Shown: piece by piece, positions 18,868-25,760 of the stretch | Layout of the letters: each line of letters opens with the position of its first letter | Numbering within the stretch: position 1 is the stretch's first letter | Source of the DNA: Aquitalea magnusonii | GTDB taxonomy: Bacteria; Pseudomonadota; Gammaproteobacteria; Burkholderiales; Chromobacteriaceae | Assembly: GCF_002217795.2 (NCBI RefSeq) | Contig: NZ_AP018823.1 | Location: forward strand, 3,658,001-3,722,000 | Direction of reading: 5' to 3' | DNA length: 64,000 nucleotides | Program-made: the position numbers and the translations under genes | Notes under the pieces: generated by a model | What the model was told of the DNA's origin: nothing | Seen by the model: only the letters and a program-made list of their open reading frames with translations | Databases searched by the model: none

Positions 18868-19892
18868 TCGTCACCGATGCCTGGCAGCCGCAGGTCAACG
18901 GCGTAGTCCGCACCCTGACCGAAACCAGCCGTGAACTCACGGCATTCGGCCATCAGGTGGAAATGATCACGCCGCTGGAATTCAACACCCTGCCCTGCCC
19001 CACCTATCCGGACATCCGCCTGTCCATCCTGCCTTATCACCAGGTGGCACAACGCATTGCCGGCCTGTCACCCCACGCCATCCACATCGCCACCGAAGGC
19101 CCGCTGGGCCTGGCGGCACGCCGCTACTGCCTGCGCCACAAGCTGGCATTCACCACCGCCTATCACACCCGCTTCCCGGAATACATCGCCGCCCGCACCC
19201 GGCTGCCACTGTCCATCAGCTATGCCTGGATGCGCCGATTCCACAATGCCGGCAGCGCCACCATGGTGCCCACCCAGTCCATCGCCGACGACCTGCGTGC
19301 GCGTGGCTTCAGCAAAGTGGTGCTGTGGAGCCGTGGCGTGGACACCCAGTTGTTCACGCCCGGCACGCGTGAGCGGCTGGATGAAAGCCAGGCACCACGC
19401 TTTGTCTATATCGGCCGGGTAGCCGTGGAAAAGAACATCGAGGCCTTCCTCAAACTGGACCTGCCCGGCAGCAAATGGGTAGTCGGTGACGGCCCCCTGC
19501 TACCACGCCTGCAGCGCGAACACCCCGACGTCCACTTTGCCGGCGTATTCCCACAAGCCGAACTGGCCCGCTTCTACCGTGCGGCAGACGTATTTGTGTT
19601 TCCCAGCCTCACCGACACCTTCGGCCTGGTACTGCTGGAAGCCATGGCCTGCGGCACCCCAGTCGCCGCCTACCCGGTGGCCGGCCCGCGCGACGTAGTA
19701 GGCAATAGCGGTGCCGGTGTGCTGCATGAAGACCTGCGCCAGGCCTGCCTGGACGCCCTCAAGATAGACCGATCCCATGTGCGGGCAGTGGCGGAAGGTT
19801 TCTCCTGGACCGCCGCCGCGCGCCAGTTCGAACAACACCTGCATCCGAACTCGCCAGAGCGGGTTGCCATGCTCAAGCCGCAGGCCAGTTGA
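18855..19892 (+). CDS. Glycosyltransferase family 4 protein
   Basis: 345 residues, GT-B fold. The N-terminus MRILIVTDAWQPQVNGVVRT is typical of the GT4 group that includes MgtA and SqdX-like glycolipid synthases. The C-terminal sugar-nucleotide site shows VYIGRVAVEKNIEAF and FVFPSLTDTFGLVLLEAMAC, the latter holding the E-x7-E retaining motif. It likely transfers a sugar to a lipid acceptor at the cytosolic face of the inner membrane. It overlaps the LpxH-like gene by 13 bp, so the two are coupled. Donor and acceptor are unknown. Confidence 0.84.
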   Translation: MRILIVTDAWQPQVNGVVRTLTETSRELTAFGHQVEMITPLEFNTLPCPTYPDIRLSILPYHQVAQRIAGLSPHAIHIATEGPLGLAARRYCLRHKLAFTTAYHTRFPEYIAARTRLPLSISYAWMRRFHNAGSATMVPTQSIADDLRARGFSKVVLWSRGVDTQLFTPGTRERLDESQAPRFVYIGRVAVEKNIEAFLKLDLPGSKWVVGDGPLLPRLQREHPDVHFAGVFPQAELARFYRAADVFVFPSLTDTFGLVLLEAMACGTPVAAYPVAGPRDVVGNSGAGVLHEDLRQACLDALKIDRSHVRAVAEGFSWTAAARQFEQHLHPNSPERVAMLKPQAS

Positions 19893-20000
19893 CACCAGCG
19901 CCCCCGCAGGCGTTGCAAAATGGCAGCGCCTGCCAGATGCGCCGCAACAAGGCTTCAGCACATCAGCATCGCCCAGCAGCGCCATGGCAGAAAAAAAAAC

Positions 20001-20028
20001 TTGAGCAGACGCCGCAGCAGCCTATACT
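20001..20028 (+). promoter_or_regulatory. Sigma70-type promoter of the candidate ncRNA
   Basis: TTGAGC, 16 bases, TATACT; transcription would start near 20035. A dyad CTGAA/TTCAG directly overlaps the expected start region and could be an operator. Confidence 0.6.
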
Positions 20029-20034
20029 GAAATC

Positions 20035-20550
20035 ATTCAGTAACAGGGAGGGTTTGGGATGAGTCAATGGCCGGATTCCGACAACCTTGTTCACACCGGC
20101 GCTCAGACCCCATCGCCTTGTCAGGCCTGATGGCGGGCAGTTCAGACTTGCCCGCGAGCGCAGCAAGCGTCCATTGCGGATGCATCCAGACGACAGGTAG
20201 TCGGTACGCCAGACACGAAACAACAGACTTTGCTAAAGCTTGATGAGTAAACCGGGAAGTGATTCCCCTCTGCGCTACCGTAACAGGTAGCGGACATGAT
20301 GTTACCGCCCAGACGAAACCGGGCAGCACGACCGTAACATCAGTTGTTTGAGACTTATCTGGTGCTGTGCATACAGCCTGTTCTTTGGTAGACCTGCAAG
20401 GCTGTAGTTGAGGACATCGTTGGCAGACATGTTCCGGGCCACGCAGAGTGAAGACTTGTATGTGATGTTTGCGTTATCCCGCAAATCCTTCATTTGAAGC
20501 ATGCAGTGACACACCACAGAGGGCGGCCGGTAAAGCCGCCCTCTTTCTCA
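20035..20550 (+). ncRNA. Candidate structured non-coding RNA, about 515 nt
   Basis: The 660-bp gap after the glycosyltransferase gene contains no convincing protein gene but is bounded by a good promoter (20001-20028) and a strong terminator (20519-20554) in the same direction. Between them are many exact hairpins: GCGGGCA/TGCCCGC (20133-20155), GCTACC/GGTAGC (near 20273-20290), GATGTTAC/GTAACATC (20298-20341), TACAGCC/GGCTGTA (20372-20406) and TTTGCG/CGCAAA (20468-20485). A 23-codon ORF at 20059-20130 behind GGGAGGG could be a leader peptide. It does not resemble RNase P, tmRNA, 6S or SRP RNA. No known family is recognised. Confidence 0.5.
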
Positions 20551-20554
20551 TTTT
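20519..20554 (+). terminator. Rho-independent terminator of the candidate ncRNA
   Basis: A perfect nine-base-pair stem GAGGGCGGC/GCCGCCCTC with loop CGGTAAA, followed by TTTCTCATTTT. The T-rich side faces the + direction, so it terminates a + strand transcript even though the next gene lies on the minus strand. Confidence 0.85.
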
Positions 20555-21563
20555 AGCCTTGCTCCTGCTTCAATCTATCAATCACCGCACGCGCCAAATG
20601 CTGCGTGCTCACCCCGGGCGAAATCACATCCGGGGTCGCAATACCTGCGTCCAGCGTGGCGCGTACCGCCTGCTCAACCAGCAAGGCCAGCTCGGGCCGC
20701 TGCCACCATATCCGCAGCAGCATCGCCGCACTGAGAATGGCCGCCAGCGGATTGGCAATGCCCTGCCCGGCGATATCCGGTGCCGAACCATGCACCGGCT
20801 CGGCAATGGCTGCCGTCACGCCCAGATTCAAGGAAGGTGCCAGGCCCAGCCCACCGCCAAAAGCCGCCACCAGGTCGGACAAGATGTCGCCGTAAAGGTT
20901 GGGTGCCAGCAGCATGTCAAAACTTTCCGGTGCCTGCGCCAGCCGCATCGCAGCAGTATCCACCAGCATTTCATCCACGACGATCTCGGGATAATCCTGC
21001 GCCACCTCCCTGGCACAATCGCGAAACAGGCCATCGGTGCGCGGCAGGATATTGGCCTTGTGAATGATGGTGATCCGCTGACGTCCGGCATGCCTGGCCA
21101 TTTCAAAGGCGCTACGGGCAACCCTTAGCGATGCGCTACGGGTAATACGCTTGATGGCCACCGCCACCTCACCGTCAAACTGCTCGTCCCCGACATACAA
21201 ATCCTCGGTATTTTCGCGGACGATGATCAGGTCGATTCCCTGCCGGCACACAGTGAGCGGCAGGCTGAGAGTGGGGCGGATATTGGCGTGACAGCCCAAC
21301 TCGCGACGTAACTGCACAATGGGGGAACGATATCCCTCCACCAGTTGCATGGGAGAGCTGACTGCACCGAAAAACACCGCACCGCAAGCGCGCGCAGCCT
21401 CCAGTGTTTTATCCGGCAGGGCTTTGCCATATCGGCAAAAGGTTTCCCAGCCGGCATCGGCAAACACCAGTTGCAAACCGGGCAGCACCGCCTGCAGCAC
21501 GCCCACCGCCACCGGCACCACTTCATGACCGATCCCGTCGCCGGGAATCACACACAGCTTCAT
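20553..21563 (-). CDS. Isopropylmalate/isocitrate dehydrogenase-family enzyme (beta-decarboxylating)
   Basis: 336 residues starting at MKLCVIPGDGIGHEV, with GGAGC six bases upstream; the open frame further upstream has no such site. NAD(P)-dependent oxidative decarboxylation of a 2-hydroxy-3-carboxylate. Motifs: VRENTEDLYVGDE, the catalytic Lys in TIIHKANIL, metal-binding Asp residues in LYGDILSDLVAAFGG and the cofactor loop EPVHGSAPDIAGQ. The substrate loop GYRSPIVQLRRELG resembles homoisocitrate/isopropylmalate-type members rather than classical isocitrate dehydrogenase. It is shorter than LeuB (about 355) and stands without leu genes, so it may serve tartrate, malate or homoisocitrate rather than leucine synthesis. 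Confidence 0.8.
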   Translation of the reverse strand: MKLCVIPGDGIGHEVVPVAVGVLQAVLPGLQLVFADAGWETFCRYGKALPDKTLEAARACGAVFFGAVSSPMQLVEGYRSPIVQLRRELGCHANIRPTLSLPLTVCRQGIDLIIVRENTEDLYVGDEQFDGEVAVAIKRITRSASLRVARSAFEMARHAGRQRITIIHKANILPRTDGLFRDCAREVAQDYPEIVVDEMLVDTAAMRLAQAPESFDMLLAPNLYGDILSDLVAAFGGGLGLAPSLNLGVTAAIAEPVHGSAPDIAGQGIANPLAAILSAAMLLRIWWQRPELALLVEQAVRATLDAGIATPDVISPGVSTQHLARAVIDRLKQEQG

Positions 21564-22024
21564 TGCATGCTCCGCTTTCTGTCCGCAGAACAGCAGATTG
21601 TACTCGCCACGCTGTCCGCGCCCCAAAAATAATGACAAAAGAATGGCATTCTGTCATGCCTGCGTACACTGTCAGACAACAAGCACCAGCCAAGTTGGCT
21701 TATGCACTAGCGCAGACCACAATACAATTCGCTGATCTAAATCAACGCATCACTAAGAACAAACGGGAATAAACACAGCGGAAAGAAATCGTTAGGGTTG
21801 CCCCATTCTTTAAGGTAACATCCTGTTCCAGTTGAGTTTCCCGCCGCAAGACAGCCATAGCGTGCCAGAAGCTGTTACAGGCTTTGCATCGTGGCGATTT
21901 GGTCATTATGTTTAATGACATAGTGAGAACGGCTAGCAATGTTTAGTCAAGCGCCCCTGAAAAGGGTAAAATCGCCGCAACCACTCATTCCTTGATTTCT
22001 TTTGGATAGCGAGCAGCAATTTAT
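21564..22024. other. Intergenic region upstream of the ferredoxin-NADP reductase
   Basis: No supported ORF. The region becomes AT-rich toward fpr. An inverted repeat GTCATTA/TAATGAC with a 4-bp spacer at 21902-21919 is a possible operator. The two flanking genes diverge, so promoters for both are expected here. Confidence 0.45.
21902..21919. promoter_or_regulatory. Inverted repeat, possible operator upstream of fpr
   Basis: GTCATTA, four bases (TGTT), TAATGAC: seven exact pairs, about 105 bp before the fpr start. It could bind a dimeric regulator; which one is not known. Confidence 0.35.
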
Positions 22025-22807
22025 ATGTCCTCCCCCAATCTGACCGCTGAAAAGGTATTGTCGGTTCACCACTGGAACGACACCCTGTTCACCTTCACCT
22101 GCACCCGCGATGCCGGTCTGCGCTTCATCAACGGCCAATTCGTCATGATCGGCCTGGAAGTAAACGGCAAGCCGCTGATGCGTGCCTACTCCATTGTCAG
22201 CTCCAACTATGAAGAGCATCTGGAGTTCTACAGCATCAAGGTACAAGACGGCCCGCTGACCTCCAAACTGCAGCACCTGCAAGTTGGCGATACCGTGCTG
22301 ATCAGCAAGAAGCCCACCGGCACCCTGGTGCAAGACAATCTGCTGCCGGGTAAAAACCTGTACCTGCTGTCTACCGGTACTGGCCTTGCCCCGTTTATGT
22401 CCATCATCAAGGACCCGGAAGTTTACGAGCGCTACGACAAAGTCATTCTCACCCATGGCGTGCGCTGGGTGAGCGAGCTGGGTTATCACGACTACATCAC
22501 CAAAGAACTGCCGGAAAACGAATTCTTTGGCGATATCGTGAAAGAAAAGCTGATTTACTACCCGACCGTTACCCGCGAACCGTTCCGCAATCAGGGCCGT
22601 CTGACCGACCTGATCACCAACGGCAAGATGTGCGCCGACATCGGCCTGCCGCAGTTGAACCCGGAAAACGATCGCGTACTGATCTGCGGTAGCCCGTCCA
22701 TGCTGCACGACCTGTGCGAAATCCTGAATGGCATGGGCTTCAAGGAATCGCCGCGTATGGGCGAACCGGGCGACTACGCCATCGAACGTGCTTTTGTGGA
22801 AAAGTGA
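22025..22807 (+). CDS. fpr: Ferredoxin/flavodoxin-NADP+ reductase
   Basis: 260 residues, the standard length of bacterial subclass II Fpr. The FAD-binding beta-barrel carries LMRAYSIVSSNYEEHLEFYS; the NADP-binding part carries LLSTGTGLAPFMSIIKDPE, THGVRWVSELGY and LICGSPSMLHDLCEILNGMG. The C-terminus GDYAIERAFVEK ends in the family's typical position. It exchanges electrons between NADPH and ferredoxin or flavodoxin in the cytosol, feeding iron-sulfur, oxidative-stress and biosynthetic enzymes. Encoded singly with a strong terminator at 22832-22860. Confidence 0.94.
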   Translation: MSSPNLTAEKVLSVHHWNDTLFTFTCTRDAGLRFINGQFVMIGLEVNGKPLMRAYSIVSSNYEEHLEFYSIKVQDGPLTSKLQHLQVGDTVLISKKPTGTLVQDNLLPGKNLYLLSTGTGLAPFMSIIKDPEVYERYDKVILTHGVRWVSELGYHDYITKELPENEFFGDIVKEKLIYYPTVTREPFRNQGRLTDLITNGKMCADIGLPQLNPENDRVLICGSPSMLHDLCEILNGMGFKESPRMGEPGDYAIERAFVEK

Positions 22808-22831
22808 TTCCGCTTTTTCCTAGCAAATGAC

Positions 22832-22860
22832 AAAACGCCATCCAGCCGGATGGCGTTTTT
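22832..22860 (+). terminator. Bidirectional-looking terminator after fpr
   Basis: A stem of twelve pairs AAAACGCCATCC/GGATGGCGTTTT with loop AGCC and five T on the + side. The A-rich start gives the minus strand a short T run too. Confidence 0.9.
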
Positions 22861-22907
22861 CTTTGCCTGCATGCCACGGCTGTGACAGCGGTGGAAATGG
22901 CAGATGC

Positions 22908-22938
22908 AAAAAAGGGAGGCCTAAGCCTCCCTTTTCTT
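22908..22938 (-). terminator. Terminator of the repeat-protein gene
   Basis: On the minus strand AAAAGGGAGGC/GCCTCCCTTTT with loop TTAG, then a T run. It lies 27 bp after the stop codon of the Lys/Ala/His-rich protein. Confidence 0.88.
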
Positions 22939-22964
22939 ATTGCGAGCCAGACGCTGACGTCTGA

Positions 22965-23936
22965 TTAGTTGGCTGCGGAAGCCGGAGCGGCTTTCTTGGC
23001 AGCGTGCTTTTTAGCGTGATGCTTTTTGGCAGCCTTTTTAGCCGGAGCGGAAGCGTCAGCAGCTTGGGCTTTCTGAGCGGAAGCTTCTACTTTCTTGGCA
23101 GCATGCTTTTTGGCGTGGTGCTTTTTGGCAGCCTTTTTAGCCGGAGCGGAAGCGTCAGCAGCCTGGGCTTTCTGAGCGGAAGCTTCTACTTTCTTGGCAG
23201 CGTGCTTTTTGGCGTGGTGCTTTTTGGCAGCCTTTTTAGCCGGAGCGGAAGCGTCAGCAGCCTGGGCTTTCTGAGCGGAAGCGTCTACTTTCTTGGCAGC
23301 ATGCTTTTTGGCGTGGTGCTTTTTGGCAGCCTTTTTAGCCGGAGCGGAAGCGTCAGCAGCTTGGGCTTTCTGAGCGGAAGCTTCTACTTTCTTGGCAGCA
23401 TGCTTTTTGGCGTGGTGCTTTTTGGCAGCCTTTTTAGCCGGAGCGGAAGCGTCAGCAGCCTGGGCTTTCTGAGCGGAAGCTTCTACTTTCTTGGCAGCGT
23501 GCTTTTTGGCGTGGTGCTTTTTGGCAGCCTTTTTAGCCGGTGCGGAAGCGTCAGCAGCCTGGGCTTTCTGAGCGGAAGCGTCTACTTTCTTGGCAGCGTG
23601 CTTTTTGGCGTGGTGCTTTTTGGCAGCCTTTTTAGCCGGTGCGGAAGCGTCAGCAGCTTGGGCTTTCTGAGCGGAAGCATCTACTTTCTTGGCAGCGTGC
23701 TTTTTGGCGTGGTGCTTTTTGGCAGCCTTTTTAGCCGGTGCGGAAGCGTCAGCAGCTTGGGCTTTCTGAGCAGAAGCTTCTACCTTCTTCACACCTTTCT
23801 TGGCGTGGTGAATCTTGGCAGCTTTGGCTTTCGGTGCGGAAGCAGCAGCCGGAGCAGAAGCGTTGGTGGCGGCGAAACCAGCAGCGGAGCTCAGACCGAA
23901 GGCGGCAGACAAAACGAGCAGGGTCAGTTTTTTCAT
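22965..23936 (-). CDS. Secreted Lys/Ala/His-rich repeat protein (histone H1/AlgP-like composition)
   Basis: 323 residues from MKKLTLLV; an ATG 45 bp upstream is less likely. A signal peptide of about 22 residues (MKKLTLLVLSAAFGLSSAAG) precedes eight copies of a 33-residue unit (residues 50-313), each reading KKV(E/D)ASAQKAQAADASA and then PAKKAAKKHHAKKHAA. The protein is extremely basic, with few hydrophobic residues after the leader. AlgP and H1-like bacterial proteins share the PAKKAA style, but they bind DNA in the cytosol; here the signal peptide points to the periplasm or outside. Functions such as binding polyanions, LPS or metals (through the HH pairs) are guesses. Confidence 0.75.
   Translation of the reverse strand: MKKLTLLVLSAAFGLSSAAGFAATNASAPAAASAPKAKAAKIHHAKKGVKKVEASAQKAQAADASAPAKKAAKKHHAKKHAAKKVDASAQKAQAADASAPAKKAAKKHHAKKHAAKKVDASAQKAQAADASAPAKKAAKKHHAKKHAAKKVEASAQKAQAADASAPAKKAAKKHHAKKHAAKKVEASAQKAQAADASAPAKKAAKKHHAKKHAAKKVDASAQKAQAADASAPAKKAAKKHHAKKHAAKKVEASAQKAQAADASAPAKKAAKKHHAKKHAAKKVEASAQKAQAADASAPAKKAAKKHHAKKHAAKKAAPASAAN
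22998..23789 (-). repeat. Eight tandem 99-bp coding repeats
   Basis: 792 bp made of eight units of exactly 99 bp, nearly identical at DNA level (differences mostly GAA/GAC for Glu/Asp and single wobble changes). Being a multiple of three, copy-number change keeps the reading frame, so the array can vary in length without inactivating the gene. Confidence 0.95.
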
Positions 23937-24072
23937 GTTGCGTTCTCCAATATCAAGTGGGGAGTGTTCTTTCCGAGACACCGCAGTGGTGTTTCCATGA
24001 GTCGTATCCTAGCCCTGCCCGTCAAGCCCGTCTGTGAGAGCTATGTAAGCCTGTGTAACGCTAAGTACAACA

Positions 24073-24774
24073 TCAGCGCCGGCTAACCGTCACCACCTGA
24101 TACACCCCGCCAAACAGCGTTTCCTTGTGCCAGTCGAAAGCCTGGGCATCACTGGCATAGCTGGCAATCTCATTGCGCCACAACGCCTCGGCAAACGGTT
24201 CCAGTACCCGGTTTACCCACTTGAGCAGCCAGCCAATTGGCTGCCAGGGCGCAGGCTTGTGATAGTCGACAAACACCGCCTTACCGCCCTCCGGCACCTG
24301 GGACAGCATGTTGTCGACAATGCGCTGCTTGAGTTCGTCCGGCACTTCATGCAGCAGGAAGAAGCTGCAAATCAGGTCGGCCGGCTGCTCCAGGCGGTAG
24401 TTGGCCGCATCGGCACGTACGACTCGTGCCTGTGGATAGGCCGCCAGCTTGTGGACACCATGTTCAACCTGCACCGGCGTGATATCGGTCAGAATGAATT
24501 CGCCATGCTTGCGCACCCTGGCCGCGGCTTTTTGTACCAGATCGCCATAGACATGCGCCACTTGCCACACGCGCATGCCGGGACGGATTTGCTGTAGATA
24601 GCGCCGCATCAGGCGCTGGTCATTGAGAAACAGCAGCGTGCTGACCACCAGATTACGATCCAGCAGCGCGGCGCGGCGCGGATTGACGTAGGCCCAGTCG
24701 TAAACTTCGGTCATGTAGTCCGGCACCCCTTCGTAATAGGGGTTGCACGGCAGCGGTGGGTGGTTGCGGCTCAT
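24073..24774 (-). CDS. rquA: RquA-like class I SAM methyltransferase (putative rhodoquinone biosynthesis)
   Basis: 233 residues. The family features seen are PDYMTEVYDWAYVNPRRAAL near the N-terminus, VWQVAHVYGDLVQKAA in place of the usual glycine-rich SAM motif I, ICSFFLLHEVPDELKQRIVD, and VFVDYHKPAPWQPIGW followed by LEPFAEALWRNEI and a terminal KETLFGGVYQ. This set is how RquA, which converts ubiquinone to rhodoquinone, differs from UbiE/UbiG methyltransferases. Rhodoquinone supports fumarate reduction under low oxygen. The identification is by memory of these motifs; a general methyltransferase is the fallback. It is a single gene on the minus strand. Confidence 0.65.
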   Translation of the reverse strand: MSRNHPPLPCNPYYEGVPDYMTEVYDWAYVNPRRAALLDRNLVVSTLLFLNDQRLMRRYLQQIRPGMRVWQVAHVYGDLVQKAAARVRKHGEFILTDITPVQVEHGVHKLAAYPQARVVRADAANYRLEQPADLICSFFLLHEVPDELKQRIVDNMLSQVPEGGKAVFVDYHKPAPWQPIGWLLKWVNRVLEPFAEALWRNEIASYASDAQAFDWHKETLFGGVYQVVTVSRR

Positions 24775-24885
24775 GATGGCACCTTGGATTAGCTATTCAT
24801 CAATAAAGTTTAGCAAATGCTAATATTCCTTCATTTGAGCTAGGCCAAGCTTTACCGTCATCCGGCTACTGGCAGGCGGTCATGC

Positions 24886-24907
24886 AAAACGGCCCTGCCG
24901 GGCCGTT
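24886..24907 (-). terminator. Terminator of xthA
   Basis: On the minus strand AACGGCCC/GGGCCGTT with a four-base loop, followed by TTTTGC; 19 bp after the exonuclease III stop codon. The T run is short, so efficiency may be modest. Confidence 0.65.
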
Positions 24908-24925
24908 GTTGCAGTTTGCTGCAGC

Positions 24926-25699
24926 TCAGTCTGCCAGGGTAAGCACCACCGGCGTGTGATCAGACGGACGTTCCCACTTGCGAGGGGTCTTGTCGATGAC
25001 GCAAGCCACCGCCTTTGCCTGCAGGGCCGGGGTAATCAGGATGTGATCGATGCGCACGCCCTTGTTGCGACGGAACATCATGGCGCGGTAATCCCACCAG
25101 CTGTACTGCTTGTCCTCCTGATTGAACAGGCGGAAGCTGTCGGCCAGTCCCAGATCGACCAAGGCACGAAATGCCGCGCGCTCCGGCGTGCTGCACAGCA
25201 CTTGTTCGTGCCAGCTTTCCGGGTCGTACACATCACGGTCTTCCGGGGCGATATTGTAGTCACCCAGCAGCGCCAGTTGCGGGTGACGCGTCAATTCATC
25301 GGCCACATAGGCATGCAGCTTGCTCAGCCATTCCAGCTTGTACGGATACTTGGGCGAATCCACGGCCTCGCCATTGACAAAGTAGCCACAGATCACGCGC
25401 ACGCCGTTTACCGTGGCGGCAATCACCCGCCGCTGCGGGTCGTCGTAGCCGGGGATGCCCAGCACCACATCATCCAGTTGCAATGGTGAACGCACCAGGA
25501 TGGCCACGCCGTTATAAGTTTTCTGACCAAACCAGGCGGCGCGATAACCGGCGGCCTCGATCTCTGCCAGCGGGAATACATCCTGATCCATCTTCAGCTC
25601 CTGCAGGCAGAGCACATCGACCGGGCTCTGCGTGAGCCATTCGACAACCTGTGGCAGGCGGACCTTGAGTGAGTTGACGTTCCAGGTGGCTAATTGCAT
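24926..25699 (-). CDS. xthA: Exodeoxyribonuclease III
   Basis: 257 residues of the endonuclease/exonuclease/phosphatase fold. Motifs in order: LATWNVNSLKVRLPQV, VLCLQELKMDQ (metal-binding Glu), LLGDYNIAPEDRDVYDPESW (catalytic Asp and Asn), RIDHILIT and KWERPSDHTPVVLTLAD (catalytic Asp-His). It cleaves at abasic sites and removes 3' blocking groups in base excision repair. The length matches the shorter ExoA/XthA type. Encoded singly between the RquA-like gene and the phosphoethanolamine transferase. Confidence 0.93.
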   Translation of the reverse strand: MQLATWNVNSLKVRLPQVVEWLTQSPVDVLCLQELKMDQDVFPLAEIEAAGYRAAWFGQKTYNGVAILVRSPLQLDDVVLGIPGYDDPQRRVIAATVNGVRVICGYFVNGEAVDSPKYPYKLEWLSKLHAYVADELTRHPQLALLGDYNIAPEDRDVYDPESWHEQVLCSTPERAAFRALVDLGLADSFRLFNQEDKQYSWWDYRAMMFRRNKGVRIDHILITPALQAKAVACVIDKTPRKWERPSDHTPVVLTLAD

Positions 25700-25760
25700 T
25701 TCTTGGTTCTCGTTGACATAAGGCAGCCGCGGGTGTCAGCGGCTGCATCTGAATCGGAAA

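Noticed and set aside
20302..20517. 71-codon minus strand frame within the candidate ncRNA
   Set aside because: No ribosome-binding site and no family resemblance; it runs against the promoter and terminator orientation.
23004..24086. Long + strand frame (360 codons) across the 99-bp repeats
   Set aside because: It is the antisense of the repeat protein: open only because each 99-bp unit is stop-free in that frame. It lacks a signal peptide, a ribosome-binding site and sensible codon use, whereas the minus frame has all of these.
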